Positions 36,635-46,740 of a DNA stretch of 64,000 bases are shown here, one piece after another. This DNA comes from Winogradskyella psychrotolerans (GTDB lineage Bacteria > Bacteroidota > Bacteroidia > Flavobacteriales > Flavobacteriaceae): positions 24,008 to 88,007 of the forward strand of contig NZ_JAHKPN010000010.1 of the NCBI RefSeq assembly GCF_018860545.1. Reading direction: 5' to 3'. How positions within the stretch are numbered: position 1 is the stretch's first letter; each line of letters starts with the position of its first letter. The position numbers were made by a program, and so were the translations under genes. A model generated the notes under the pieces. That model was not told the origin of the DNA. It worked only from the letters and a program-made list of their open reading frames with translations, and searched no databases.

Positions 36635-38323
36635 ATGAAACATTTTTTTCTCTTTTTTCTAATATCGTGTTCTATTTATGGGCAATCAGAATACCCTCAA
36701 GATTATTTTAGAAATCCTTTAGATATTTCCATAGTACTTGCTGGTACGTTTGGCGAATTACGCTCTACCCATTTTCATGGTGGATTGGATATTAAAACAC
36801 AACAAAGGCAAGGCTTAAAGGTCTATGCTGCTGCTGCAGGTTACATCAGTAGAATTAAAATTTCTCATTTTGGCTACGGAAAAGCCATTTACATTACGCA
36901 TCCCAACGGTTACACGACGGTTTATGGGCATCTTCAGAAATTCTCTAAACGTTTAGAAGCTTATATTAAGCAATGCCAATACGATAAAGAAAGTTTTGAA
37001 GTCGAGGTCTTTCCTCATTCTGAAGAATTACTTATTCAACCAGACGAAGTGATTGCGTTCTCTGGAAATACCGGTAGCTCTGGTGGACCACATTTACATT
37101 TTGAAATAAGAGACAACCAAGAACGACCGATGAATCCATTGCTTTTTGGTATGGAGGTTAAAGACTCTAAACGTCCCTATGTTTCAGGTGTTTTCGCTTA
37201 TCCTAAAGATGAAAATGCAACCATTAATGGTAAAAACGAGCGCGTTCCTTTGCGATTAATCCCTCAAAAAACTGGAGATTATGCTGTCGAAGAAATTACA
37301 GCCTACGGTAATGTCGGTTTTGGTGTCATTTCTTTTGATAAACAAGATTTAGCTCCAAATAATAATGGTGTGAGCAATATTCAAACATTTTTTAATGGGA
37401 ATAAAAGCTTAGAAATCGATTTTAAACGCATTAGTTTTGATGAAACTAGACACATAAAAAGACTATTAGATTACGAGTATTTTATTAGCAAGAAAGCGAA
37501 AATCCAAAAACTTTTTATTGAGAAAAATAATCCTTTAAGCATTTATAAAGATGCTTATGATAATGGTTATGTGGCCATAAAAGATAGTACCTCTTCTGTT
37601 TATAAAATGAGAATACGAGATTATCATGAAAATGAGTCTTGGGTAGTTATACCTATACATGGAAAATTTGAAACCATTACGAAAGATAGCCTAATGGATG
37701 TTTCTACAAAATCATTCGTTAGTAGTGACAAAACCACAACATTGAGCTCAGGGAATTTCACAGTAGACTTTTATCAAAACACTTTGTATGATGATGCTTA
37801 TATAGATTTCAAAGTAGGTTCTGACACGCTTTTTTTAGGTGATGACAACATAGCCATGCAGAAAAACTTCTATATTAATTACGACTTAAGCAACTATAAA
37901 GCTGAGCATCAAGACAAACTTTATGTTGCTAGATATTATGGAAATTATTGGAAACCTTATTATGTATCGACTTCTCGTAAAGGTGATATCTTAACAGCCA
38001 AAACCAAAGCTTTAGGAACTTATGCGTTATCTACTGATACAGAACCACCAACGATAACTCCAACGAACTTCCATGATAAAAAATGGATTAGCAATTATCG
38101 TTATCTAAAACTTAAGGTTGATGATAAATTAACAGGGATCAGTAAGTATAGAGCTACAGTTAATGGCAAGTGGATTTTAATGGAGTACGATTATAAAACG
38201 AAAACTTTAATACACGATTTTAACGATAACATCGTTAAAGATACCAAGAACGAATTAAAAATAATTGTAACAGATAATGTGGGAAATAGTTCTACATTTG
38301 AAGCAACGTTTTTTAGAAAATAG
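36635..38323 (+). CDS. M23-family metallopeptidase
   Basis: The 562-residue protein has a signal peptide (MKHFFLFFLISCSIYGQ). The peptidase M23 (LytM) domain follows directly. Its first zinc motif is in THFHGGLDIKT (His48 and Asp52), then GYGKAIYITHPNGYTTVYGHL, and the HxH motif is in SGGPHLHFEIRD near residue 165. The remaining 390 residues are rich in beta strands and unassigned. It probably cuts peptidoglycan cross-links or another periplasmic peptide. A TonB-dependent receptor gene follows 156 bp later on the same strand. Confidence 0.9.
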   Translation: MKHFFLFFLISCSIYGQSEYPQDYFRNPLDISIVLAGTFGELRSTHFHGGLDIKTQQRQGLKVYAAAAGYISRIKISHFGYGKAIYITHPNGYTTVYGHLQKFSKRLEAYIKQCQYDKESFEVEVFPHSEELLIQPDEVIAFSGNTGSSGGPHLHFEIRDNQERPMNPLLFGMEVKDSKRPYVSGVFAYPKDENATINGKNERVPLRLIPQKTGDYAVEEITAYGNVGFGVISFDKQDLAPNNNGVSNIQTFFNGNKSLEIDFKRISFDETRHIKRLLDYEYFISKKAKIQKLFIEKNNPLSIYKDAYDNGYVAIKDSTSSVYKMRIRDYHENESWVVIPIHGKFETITKDSLMDVSTKSFVSSDKTTTLSSGNFTVDFYQNTLYDDAYIDFKVGSDTLFLGDDNIAMQKNFYINYDLSNYKAEHQDKLYVARYYGNYWKPYYVSTSRKGDILTAKTKALGTYALSTDTEPPTITPTNFHDKKWISNYRYLKLKVDDKLTGISKYRATVNGKWILMEYDYKTKTLIHDFNDNIVKDTKNELKIIVTDNVGNSSTFEATFFRK

Positions 38324-38479
38324 ATAAACAAGTATTTAAACCGCTTGCACTTTTAGAATTAAAGAACACAAACGCTTATAGTTGCGCTCAAATATTAAGC
38401 ATTGAAATTAACTTTTAGGTAGTAATGAAACTGAATTCTAAAAATAAAATTTCAACCTAACTAAGAAAAAATATACCAT

Positions 38480-40948
38480 TTGAAACGCTTACATTTTATC
38501 CTCATTTTTAGCTTGCTTATTGGTGGGCTTTCTTTTGCTCAATCCGCTATTATTAGAGGTGTCATTTTAGACGAAGGCAATTTCCCTATTGAAGGAGTCA
38601 ATATCACCACAAGTACAGGCGAAGGTACAGCGACCAACAGCAACGGGTTTTACGAACTCAAAATCCCTTATGGAGAAGAAGTCACAGTAATATTTACACA
38701 CGTTTCTCATAAGCGTGTAGAACAAAAATTTGTCCTTAAAAACGGCCAGGAAATAGAATACAACCCAGTAATGCTTATTGAAGTTGAACAAATTGCAACC
38801 GTTGTTATTAATACCAACACCAGACAATCGGTGGACGGAGTAACTTCTATTTCACCGCAAATGATACGGACTATTAAAGGTGCACAACCGGGCGTAGAAA
38901 ACATTTTGAAAACCCTACCGGGAGTTAATATTTCTAATGAATTAAGTACACAATATTCCGTTAGAGGTGGAAATTTTGACGAAAACTTAGTCTATGTTAA
39001 CGAAATTGAAGTGTATAGACCGTTTTTAATTCGTTCGGGTAATCAAGAAGGTTTAAGTTTTGTGAATACCGATATGGTTCATAATGTCGATTTTTCAGCT
39101 GGTGGCTTTCAAGCGAAATATGGAGATAAATTATCGTCGGTTTTAGATATCACTTATAGAAATCCTGTTGATTTTGGAATACGTGCTGATTTAAGTTTAC
39201 TTGGAGGAAGTCTTACTGTCGAAACGGTTTCAAAAGATGGTAAATTTTCAGGAATTGCAGGAGTACGATATAGAGACAACAGTTTATTATTGAATAGTCT
39301 TGAAACGGATGGTAATGTAGAACCTGTTTTTGCAGATGCACAAACCTATTTAACCTATCGCTTTTCGAGTAAATTTCATTTAAACTTTTTAGGAAATATT
39401 TCTTCAAACAAATACAATTTTCAACCCGAAAACAGACAAACTAACTTTGGTACTATAGATGATCCTGTTGCGCTTTTAGTGTATTATGATGGGCAAGAAA
39501 AAGACCAATACCAAACCTACTTTGGTGCGTTTAAAGCCAATTATTTTGCTACGGATGACTTAACGCTTAAACTTGTTGCTTCTGCATATCACACCACCGA
39601 ACAAGAATATTTCGACATTTTAGCACAATACCGTTTAGGTGAAGTGAACACCAATATTGGAGACGAAAATTTAGGAGAAGTAGAATTTAGTGAAGGAATC
39701 GGTTCTCAATTAACACATGCTCGGAACGATTTAGATGCATTCATTATTAACGCTGAGCACAGAGGCGATTATAAAATTGATGAGGAAAGTACTGTAGAAT
39801 GGTCTGTTAAATACACTCACGAAGATATTAGAGATCGCTTAGTTGAATATGAAGTTATAGATTCTGCAGGTTTTTCAATTAGACCTCCTCTTTTAAGTCA
39901 AACTAATCCTCAGCCGTACGCTCCTTTTTCTGGACCATTAGCGGCATATGAAAATACGAGAGCGACCAATCGTGTACAAATAAATAGACTTCAAGCTTTT
40001 GCCCAATACAGTAAACGTACAGATTGGAACGGCAGTGAGGTATTTTATAACGCAGGATTAAGATCACATACTTGGACCGTTGGTGGAGATGGTATTTCAG
40101 ATAGTAAAACACAAACTGTAATTAGTCCAAGAGCGCAATTTGCTATTAAGCCTAATTGGGAAAAAGATATGTTATTTAGAGTGGCTACTGGTTTATATTA
40201 CCAACCTCCATTTTATAGAGAATTAAGAGATTCAGAAGGCGTTGTTCAGCCAGATGTAAAAGCACAACAATCCTTTCATATCGTTTTAGGTAATGAATAT
40301 AGTTTTGAAATCTGGGATCGTCCATTCAAATTAGTGACTGAAGCTTATTATAAAGGGATGACTGATGTAAACCCTTATACAATAGAAAACGTAAGAATTC
40401 GATACAGTGCTGACAATAATGCTAAAGCCTATGCTTACGGCCTAGATTTAAGACTAAACGGTGAATTTGTCCCTGGCACAGAATCTTGGTTTAGTTTCGG
40501 CTATTTAAAAACCGAAGAAAATATAGATGACCGTGGTTATATTGCGAGACCAACCGATCAGCGTTTAAAATTTGGTGCATTATTTCAAGATTATGTGCCT
40601 AATATGCCAGATTTAAAAATGTATTTAAACCTGGTTTACAATACTGGTGTTCCTGGTGGTTCACCAAGTTACGCCGATCCTTATAATTACCAATTGCGAT
40701 TGCGTGATTATAGACGTGCCGATTTAGGAATTTCATACCAACTTGTTAATCCTGAAAAAACATACAATTCTAAATGGAAAACGTCCTTTAAAGAACTTGC
40801 TATTGGTTTTGAGATCTATAATATGTTTAACAACCAAAACTCTATTACCAATACTTGGGTTAGAGATGTGTATAGCAAGCAACAATATGCAATTCCTAAT
40901 TATTTAACACCACGTGTATTTAATGTAAGATTGTCTGCACGTTTTTAG
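38480..40948 (+). CDS. TonB-dependent receptor with carboxypeptidase-like N-terminal domain
   Basis: The 822-residue outer-membrane protein starts at a TTG codon that begins a signal peptide (MKRLHFILIFSLLIGGLSFAQ). No ATG is available near it. A CarboxypepD-regulatory-like domain (about 22-105) contains IIRGVILDEGNFPIEGVNI. The plug domain contains VENILKTLPGVNISNELSTQYSVRGGNFDENLVYVNEIEVYRP. The rest is the 22-strand barrel and ends in PRVFNVRLSARF with a terminal Phe. The ligand cannot be told. No SusD-like partner is adjacent, so it is not part of a standard polysaccharide locus. Confidence 0.92.
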   Translation: MKRLHFILIFSLLIGGLSFAQSAIIRGVILDEGNFPIEGVNITTSTGEGTATNSNGFYELKIPYGEEVTVIFTHVSHKRVEQKFVLKNGQEIEYNPVMLIEVEQIATVVINTNTRQSVDGVTSISPQMIRTIKGAQPGVENILKTLPGVNISNELSTQYSVRGGNFDENLVYVNEIEVYRPFLIRSGNQEGLSFVNTDMVHNVDFSAGGFQAKYGDKLSSVLDITYRNPVDFGIRADLSLLGGSLTVETVSKDGKFSGIAGVRYRDNSLLLNSLETDGNVEPVFADAQTYLTYRFSSKFHLNFLGNISSNKYNFQPENRQTNFGTIDDPVALLVYYDGQEKDQYQTYFGAFKANYFATDDLTLKLVASAYHTTEQEYFDILAQYRLGEVNTNIGDENLGEVEFSEGIGSQLTHARNDLDAFIINAEHRGDYKIDEESTVEWSVKYTHEDIRDRLVEYEVIDSAGFSIRPPLLSQTNPQPYAPFSGPLAAYENTRATNRVQINRLQAFAQYSKRTDWNGSEVFYNAGLRSHTWTVGGDGISDSKTQTVISPRAQFAIKPNWEKDMLFRVATGLYYQPPFYRELRDSEGVVQPDVKAQQSFHIVLGNEYSFEIWDRPFKLVTEAYYKGMTDVNPYTIENVRIRYSADNNAKAYAYGLDLRLNGEFVPGTESWFSFGYLKTEENIDDRGYIARPTDQRLKFGALFQDYVPNMPDLKMYLNLVYNTGVPGGSPSYADPYNYQLRLRDYRRADLGISYQLVNPEKTYNSKWKTSFKELAIGFEIYNMFNNQNSITNTWVRDVYSKQQYAIPNYLTPRVFNVRLSARF

Positions 40949-41088
40949 ATTATTGTCTTGTTTAGAATGAAATGAGTGTGTTTTTGGATGAATTCAGCAA
41001 GAAAACATTATTATAAATAACTAATTTTGAGCAGCTAAATTATTTTGAGTAACTTACCCTGAATACTTTAGTTCAAAATTTAAGACTT

Positions 41089-42900
41089 ATGAAACTCCTT
41101 CTCTCTTCATTACTACTAATTTGTTGTAGTATTTCATTCGCGCAACTTAGTGTTCAAAATGACGCTTATGTCTTTGTAAAAAACCAATATGTCTATGTTA
41201 CAGACGATGTTAATATTGATGATGCTGATTCTAAAATATATCTAAGAGAGGAAGCTCAGCTTCTTCAAGGTAATGGAACCACTGGTAATTCTGGTCTTGG
41301 TCAATTGAGTGTCTATCAAACAGGAACAGTAAACCAATGGAGTTATAATTATTGGTGTTCGCCTGTTGGTAATAATTCAGCCGCTTTTGGAAATGAAGAT
41401 GCACGCGTTAATTTAATTGATGATGCTACAGGATTAACATCTAGCGTAGATGCATTATTTGCAGGAGGTTACGACGGCAGTGCTAGTCCATTATCGATAG
41501 CTCAACGTTGGTTATGGACATATCAAATATCAGATCAATACCTCGATTGGGTTTTTGTTGGAGCTACAGGAAATATTAAACCTGGACTTGGCTTTACCAT
41601 GAAAGGAAATGGAACGGGTTCAACAGGTAGCCAATTGTATGACTTTAGAGGCAAGCCAAACAATGGTACTATTACAAATGATGTTGCTAATGGCTTAAAC
41701 ACTTTAATTGGTAATCCGTATCCAAGTGCTATGGATTCCGCTGCGTTTATTCATGATCCAGCCAACCAAGCATCTATTAATGGTACACTACAATATTGGG
41801 AACAAGATGGTAATGTAGCCTCTCATGTCTTACAAGATTATATTGGTGGGTACTCTTTATTTACAATAGATGAATTTGGTGGAATTATCACTAACACTCC
41901 TGCTGTTTTCTTTACATACGATGAACAAGACAACGTATTTTCTTTACCTCCTGGACCTGGAGGCTCAGGATCAAAACAAGCGGTACGCTACATACCCGTT
42001 GGGCAAGGCTTTATGGTTGAAGGTATCGCTGGCACACCAGAAGCACCAGCTGCAGTGTACACTAGGAATTCACATCGTGCGTTTGCAAAAGAATCTGATG
42101 GTGATAGTTACTTTTTTAGGAGTACTACAAACGATTCTAATACTTCTGAAACGAATGAACCAATAGGCATACAATACCAAGATAATGGACTTCCTATAAT
42201 ACCAGAAGATTATAAACGCTTTAGAATTAATGTCGACTTTAGTGATGACGCATCTCAATACACAAGACAATTGGTTTTAAATTTTCATGATTCTGCGACC
42301 CCCGGATTTGATTATGGTTTAGAACTCATACGTTCAGAAAGCTACAGTTCAGATGCCTATTTCTCTTTAGATGAAAAAGTATATTCTGGACAAGCATTTG
42401 CTTTTGAAGACGCTCTCGGTATTCCAATTACTATTGATATTGAACAACAACAGCCCTTACGCTTTAGAATATTTGACATTCAGAATTTCGGTGAAACACA
42501 AGGCATTTATATTCATGATAATGTCAATGATTCCTATACTAATTTAAGAAACTTAGATTATGAATTAAATATTGAGCCAGGAAGCTACACGGATCGTTTT
42601 GAAATCGTATTTACAACAGAAAGTACTTTAGGCATTTATGAATTCGATGATACATCGTTAAATATTTTTCAGGACAATGGCAAACATCAACTGACGGTAC
42701 AAAATCCAAATAGCTTAGATATTAAAACTATTGAGATTTTTGATGTTTCTGGTAAACGTATATTTCAATCTAATGTTGATACTATTGAGAGCGAGTACGA
42801 GATCTCTACGTTGCAATTAAGTGATGGTGTTTATGTTGTAAATGTTTCAACTCAAACAAACACAAAATCAAAGTCTCAAAAAGTAATTATTAAGAACTAA
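41089..42900 (+). CDS. Type IX secreted protein related to the C-terminus of the giant surface protein
   Basis: The 603-residue protein has a signal peptide (MKLLLSSLLLICCSISFAQ) and a type A sorting domain at about 525-603, with KTIEIFDVSGKRIFQS, LSDGVYVVNVST and the terminal SQKVIIKN. The middle matches the C-terminal part of the giant protein at 8644-18318 block by block: LREEAQLLQ against LEGESQLLQ, YNYWCSPVG against YNYWGSPVS, GLGFTMKGNG against GLGFTMKGPG, LIGNPYPSAMD against LVGNPYPSAID, and RYIPVGQGFMVEG against RYIPVGQGFFVNA. Export through the type IX system is strongly supported; function is unknown. It overlaps the convergent cysteine desulfurase gene by 11 bp. Confidence 0.92.
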   Translation: MKLLLSSLLLICCSISFAQLSVQNDAYVFVKNQYVYVTDDVNIDDADSKIYLREEAQLLQGNGTTGNSGLGQLSVYQTGTVNQWSYNYWCSPVGNNSAAFGNEDARVNLIDDATGLTSSVDALFAGGYDGSASPLSIAQRWLWTYQISDQYLDWVFVGATGNIKPGLGFTMKGNGTGSTGSQLYDFRGKPNNGTITNDVANGLNTLIGNPYPSAMDSAAFIHDPANQASINGTLQYWEQDGNVASHVLQDYIGGYSLFTIDEFGGIITNTPAVFFTYDEQDNVFSLPPGPGGSGSKQAVRYIPVGQGFMVEGIAGTPEAPAAVYTRNSHRAFAKESDGDSYFFRSTTNDSNTSETNEPIGIQYQDNGLPIIPEDYKRFRINVDFSDDASQYTRQLVLNFHDSATPGFDYGLELIRSESYSSDAYFSLDEKVYSGQAFAFEDALGIPITIDIEQQQPLRFRIFDIQNFGETQGIYIHDNVNDSYTNLRNLDYELNIEPGSYTDRFEIVFTTESTLGIYEFDDTSLNIFQDNGKHQLTVQNPNSLDIKTIEIFDVSGKRIFQSNVDTIESEYEISTLQLSDGVYVVNVSTQTNTKSKSQKVIIKN

Positions 42901-44044
42901 CTCCAATTACAAATTCCTTTAAAACACTAACGACATAGTCCAATTCTTCTTTGGTATTATACATACTAAACGAAAAACGAACTGATGGCTGTTTTAGTTT
43001 ATCTAAACTTAAAAAAGCAGATAACACATGAGATAGCTGACTACTTCCACTTTGGCAAGCACTACCTCTAGAGCATGCAATCCCTTTTAAATCGAGTTGA
43101 AATTGTAACATTGGTGCTTTTGCTGGTGCAATTGGCAAGCAGACATTAACCAATGTATAGGTGCTGTTTATCGCATCTTCACATCCACCATTAAAACTCG
43201 CATGAGATAAATGTGTTTTTATTTGCTGAATGAAATAATCTTTTAATTCGGAAACGTAGGTCTTATCATCATCTAGATTAGCGTACGCTAGCTTCAAAGC
43301 TTCATCCATTCCTACAATATTATGTATAGCTTCTGTTCCCGCTCTATAACCGCGTTCTTGTTCCCCTCCAAAAATCAACGGTTTTAAACCCGATTCTTTT
43401 CGTATAAAACAAAACCCAACACCTTTTGGTCCATGAAACTTATGGGCACTTGCTGCCATAAAATCTATAGGAATTTCCTTTAAATTGATGTTGTAATGTC
43501 CAACAGACTGCACCATATCAGAATGAAACATTGCATTATAGGCTTTACATAGATGAGCTACTTTTTTAATATCCAAAATATTACCTACTTCGTTATTAAT
43601 ATGCATTAGGCTTACTAGCGGATGGTTGGCAGATTGTAGTAATTCTTCTAAATGGGAGTAATTTATTAAACCACACTCATCTAAATCGACATACTGGATC
43701 GTTACATTGTACTCCTTTGCTAGCTGTTCAACGGTATGTAAAACCGCATGATGTTCAATTTTAGAGGTAATGATTTCTGTAACGCCTAAATCTCTAACAG
43801 CACTTCGTAATGCTAAGTTATCAGCTTCTGTACCACCAGAGGTAAACACTATTTCTGAGGCCGAAACATTAAAGTGAGCCGCTATATTTTTTCTACATTG
43901 TTCTAACAACGCCTTAGATGCACGTCCGAAACTGTGAGTAGAAGACGCATTTCCGTAACTTTCTTTAAGCACCTGAGTCATACGATCAATAACTTCGGGT
44001 CGTAAAGCTGTAGTTGCTGCGTTATCTAAATATACTGAATTCAT
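42890..44044 (-). CDS. Cysteine desulfurase (NifS/IscS-like)
   Basis: This PLP enzyme removes sulfur from cysteine for Fe-S clusters and thiolation. The start is set at 44044 (MNSVYLDNAATTALRPEV), the normal family N-terminus, giving 384 residues. A further upstream ATG would add 32 residues without family similarity. Visible motifs are FTSGGTEADNLAL, SAHKFHGPKGVGF with the PLP lysine, GGEQERGYRAGT, and the catalytic Cys in ACSRGSACQSGSS. No isc or suf genes are adjacent. It converges with the type IX secreted protein gene and overlaps it by 11 bp. Confidence 0.95.
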   Translation of the reverse strand: MNSVYLDNAATTALRPEVIDRMTQVLKESYGNASSTHSFGRASKALLEQCRKNIAAHFNVSASEIVFTSGGTEADNLALRSAVRDLGVTEIITSKIEHHAVLHTVEQLAKEYNVTIQYVDLDECGLINYSHLEELLQSANHPLVSLMHINNEVGNILDIKKVAHLCKAYNAMFHSDMVQSVGHYNINLKEIPIDFMAASAHKFHGPKGVGFCFIRKESGLKPLIFGGEQERGYRAGTEAIHNIVGMDEALKLAYANLDDDKTYVSELKDYFIQQIKTHLSHASFNGGCEDAINSTYTLVNVCLPIAPAKAPMLQFQLDLKGIACSRGSACQSGSSQLSHVLSAFLSLDKLKQPSVRFSFSMYNTKEELDYVVSVLKEFVIGVSS

Positions 44045-44219
44045 AGGTGTAAATGTAGTCTTGTTTTTTGTACTTATGCATTGCGCTATCATCTTTTCCA
44101 TAAATGAAAACATTTTGAACATGCACTTTTCTAGGTGCAAAAATATCCTAAATAAAATTATTTAGATAATGGAGCGTTATAATTTTACAAATCCGTTATT
44201 TTTGTTAAAAATTGTATCT

Positions 44220-45161
44220 ATGATCCGTCGTTTTTTAATTCTCTTTTGTTTTGCTTTTTTAACCACCTGTGATGATGGTGATATCTTAACTGTAGATTTA
44301 GATTTTGATGAAGATTTAGACTATTGTGAGAATTTTGAAGAATATCATCTTGTTTATGATACACGTGAGGACCCGAATGAAGCCCTTATTTTAATTTTCC
44401 CTAAGTCCACTACAAATGATGCTTTATTTACATCTGCAACTACTGTAGATGTTCCTGAAGAATTAACAATTGACGAAGATGACGTGCGTTTTATTTATAG
44501 AACGTATAATAGAGAGTTAGATGAAGACGATATGTGTGCTATAATTACTCCGTATGATTTAACGATAATTGATGATTACGAAGCTGGCTCTGGAGATGTC
44601 TACATCACCTCTACTATCGTAGATGACGATAATGATGGAGTGCCAAGTATTTCAGAATATGGTCCTGGAGGTATTGACGATCCTCAAGACACAGATAACG
44701 ATGGCATACCCGATTATTTAGATATCGATGATGATGGAGATAATGTATTAACAGAAAATGAACTTGACGAATTGGATGAAGACGGAGATGATGATCCTTT
44801 AACGAATCCTTTAAATACTGATGCAAACCATCCAACAAACAGTGATGATCTTCCTGATTATTTAGATCCCGATGATGATGGAGATTTAATTCCTACACGC
44901 TTAGAAGATGCCAATGGCGAAAATGGCCCTAATGATGACCGTGTTACTGTTAATGGTGTATTGGTACTTTTATATCTCAACTCCGCAGAAGATACCGCAT
45001 ATGAATTTGATGATTACGATGCGTTTGAGAATGCATACACAAGGACGGTAACCACCAATTTTATAATTAAAGATACTGATTTAACGATTTTTAGATCAAC
45101 AGAAATTGATTTTGGGACATTAACCACTACCATAACGGACTTTGATCCTGATGACTATTAA
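44220..45161 (+). CDS. Acidic lipoprotein with calcium-binding TSP3-like repeats
   Basis: The start is set at 44220, giving MIRRFLILFCFAFLTTC as a lipoprotein signal (Cys17) and a 313-residue product; an upstream ATG at 44169 would precede it by 17 residues. The mature protein is very acidic. Its middle has aspartate-rich segments, DDDNDGVPSISEYGPGG, DTDNDGIPDYLDIDDDGD and LPDYLDPDDDGDLIPTRLED, of the thrombospondin type 3 kind that bind calcium. The C-terminal part is strand-rich. It is monocistronic, and the Smr gene converges on it. The role is unknown; calcium-dependent surface stability is inference. Confidence 0.82.
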   Translation: MIRRFLILFCFAFLTTCDDGDILTVDLDFDEDLDYCENFEEYHLVYDTREDPNEALILIFPKSTTNDALFTSATTVDVPEELTIDEDDVRFIYRTYNRELDEDDMCAIITPYDLTIIDDYEAGSGDVYITSTIVDDDNDGVPSISEYGPGGIDDPQDTDNDGIPDYLDIDDDGDNVLTENELDELDEDGDDDPLTNPLNTDANHPTNSDDLPDYLDPDDDGDLIPTRLEDANGENGPNDDRVTVNGVLVLLYLNSAEDTAYEFDDYDAFENAYTRTVTTNFIIKDTDLTIFRSTEIDFGTLTTTITDFDPDDY

Positions 45162-45166
45162 AGTTA

Positions 45167-45724
45167 TTAAGGTTCTACATTTTGAAGTATTCTAACCTCA
45201 GTGGCACCTAAACCATAGGTTTTATAATCGGCATCATAGAATGTTACATTATTGTAACGACTAAAAAGCGTTTCTAATTCTTGTCGTAATACTCCTTCGC
45301 CTACTCCATGTATAAATACAATTTTAGGTATACGTTTACGCATAGCAAATTCTAATTGTCCTCTTGCCGTATCCATTTGAAGATTTAGCATATCATAATT
45401 AGACATGCCTTTAGACGATTTTGTTAAATGGTGTATATGCAAATCGACTTCAAATTTTGGAGCGTGACGTTCTTTTGGTTTTACTGTTGGTGCCGATTTT
45501 CGTTTTTTGCTTTGCTTCTCTCGTTTTACAGCTTCAAAATCGGTATTGTAAACAGCACTTTCTAAACTATTTCCAGAAGCCGTTAACATCAATTCATTGG
45601 CTTCAAATTGAAAATCGAAACCATGAACATCTTCAACCGTAATTGTGGTTTCAGAAATTTTTGTTACAATTCCAGAAATGGCATCATCAATAGTTTCAAC
45701 CGTATCACCAACTTTAAACTTCAT
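45167..45724 (-). CDS. Smr-domain protein (DUF2027-like N-terminus)
   Basis: The 185-residue protein has an N-terminal barrel-like part (FKVGDTVETIDDAISGIVTKISETTITVEDVHGFDF) and a basic linker (KQSKKRKSAPTVKPKERHAPK). A C-terminal Smr domain has the signature EVDLHIHHLTKS, with VFIHGVGEGVLRQELETL. Smr domains nick or bind branched DNA or act in ribosome rescue; which applies here is unknown. Its start overlaps the upstream small membrane protein gene by 11 bp, indicating translational coupling. Confidence 0.9.
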   Translation of the reverse strand: MKFKVGDTVETIDDAISGIVTKISETTITVEDVHGFDFQFEANELMLTASGNSLESAVYNTDFEAVKREKQSKKRKSAPTVKPKERHAPKFEVDLHIHHLTKSSKGMSNYDMLNLQMDTARGQLEFAMRKRIPKIVFIHGVGEGVLRQELETLFSRYNNVTFYDADYKTYGLGATEVRILQNVEP

Positions 45725-45929
45725 CTTCTTTCTCTGTTTTTATAAAAGATTCTTCTTCTTTATCAAATTTGCTCGGTATATTTCTAGACGTTCTATAAAT
45801 ACCAAACACAAGCAACATAATACCACCGATTAAAATATACGTATTTTGCTCTTCCTGTGCTTGCGCATAAAAAGCGATGACACCACCAACAACAATACAA
45901 ATAAAATTTATGAGTCTAGATATATCCAT
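45714..45929 (-). CDS. Small two-helix membrane protein coupled to the Smr gene
   Basis: The 71-residue protein has two hydrophobic helices, at about residues 7-24 (ICIVVGGVIAFYAQAQ) and 31-46 (YILIGGIMLLVFGIYR), then a charged tail rich in Lys and Glu. It overlaps the downstream Smr gene by 11 bp. No family was recognised. Confidence 0.7.
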   Translation of the reverse strand: MDISRLINFICIVVGGVIAFYAQAQEEQNTYILIGGIMLLVFGIYRTSRNIPSKFDKEEESFIKTEKEDEV

Positions 45930-46020
45930 TATTCAATAATTAAAACAAATACAAAAATAAGGTTTAGAAAAATAGTAAAAGCAATTACCATAGTTTTTAG
46001 CAAATTGTTAATTTAGCAAA

Positions 46021-46323
46021 ATGCTAATACTTATAGAAGGACTTGATGATTATATGCTTCCCTGTTTATGGAAGCAAACGTTTAATATAGATTGCATGGG
46101 TTGTGGTATGCAGCGCTCAATTTCTCTAATTTTAAAAGGTGATTTAGTTGGAGCATTTTTTATGTATCCTGCTATATATTCGCTTATTTTAATGTTTTCC
46201 TTCCTTTTATTGCATCTTAAATTCCAATTTAAAAAAGGTCATAAAATAATTTTAGGGCTTTTTATATTAAATATTAGTATTATTGTAATAAGTTTTATCA
46301 TAAAAACCTTTTTAATCAACTAA
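46021..46323 (+). CDS. DUF2752 membrane protein
   Basis: The 100-residue protein shows the DUF2752 signature: FNIDCMGCGMQRS followed by two membrane helices (YPAIYSLILMFSFLLL and IILGLFILNISIIVISFII). The CxxC type motif after a short aromatic stretch defines the family. Its function is not known. It begins an apparent two-gene unit with the CCC-motif protein 13 bp downstream. Confidence 0.88.
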   Translation: MLILIEGLDDYMLPCLWKQTFNIDCMGCGMQRSISLILKGDLVGAFFMYPAIYSLILMFSFLLLHLKFQFKKGHKIILGLFILNISIIVISFIIKTFLIN

Positions 46324-46336
46324 AATAACTAACACA

Positions 46337-46669
46337 ATGGAAAAACAACAAATCCCTAATGGAACCTTAGTACTAGTCATGGGAATCTTATCAATTATCG
46401 GTTGCTGTTGTTACGGTGTTCCTGGATTAATATTCGGAATCGTAGCAATTATACTTGGTGGTAAAGCCACAAAAGTATACATGGAAGCCCCTGAAAATTA
46501 TTCAGGTTTTGGAAATGTAAAAGCTGGTAAAATAATGGGAATTATAGGTGTAGTACTTAGTGTATTGATGGTTGCTTATATCCTTTGGATTATTTCTTAT
46601 TTTGGATGGGAGACTTTGCAAAACCAAGAATTAATGCAAGAAAAAATGCAAGAAATGATGGCACAATAG
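46337..46669 (+). CDS. CCC-motif membrane protein (DUF4190-like)
   Basis: The 110-residue protein contains ILSIIGCCCYGVPGLIFGIVAIILGG, the three consecutive cysteines that name this Bacteroidota family, and a second helix at about 77-100 (IMGIIGVVLSVLMVAYILWII). The C-terminus is Gln/Met-rich (QELMQEKMQEMMAQ). It is 13 bp behind the DUF2752 gene. It is a small inner-membrane protein of unknown function. A terminator follows. Confidence 0.88.
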   Translation: MEKQQIPNGTLVLVMGILSIIGCCCYGVPGLIFGIVAIILGGKATKVYMEAPENYSGFGNVKAGKIMGIIGVVLSVLMVAYILWIISYFGWETLQNQELMQEKMQEMMAQ

Positions 46670-46688
46670 TCCTATCTTTTATAAATAA

Positions 46689-46723
46689 AAAAGCGATTTT
46701 CAATTAAGAAAATCGCTTTTTTT
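46689..46723. terminator. Bidirectional terminator between the CCC-motif gene and rocD
   Basis: AGCGATTTTC pairs with GAAAATCGCT around AATTAA, with A and T runs on both sides. It suits both convergent transcripts. Confidence 0.9.
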
Positions 46724-46740
46724 ATGAGATATAAATTCTG

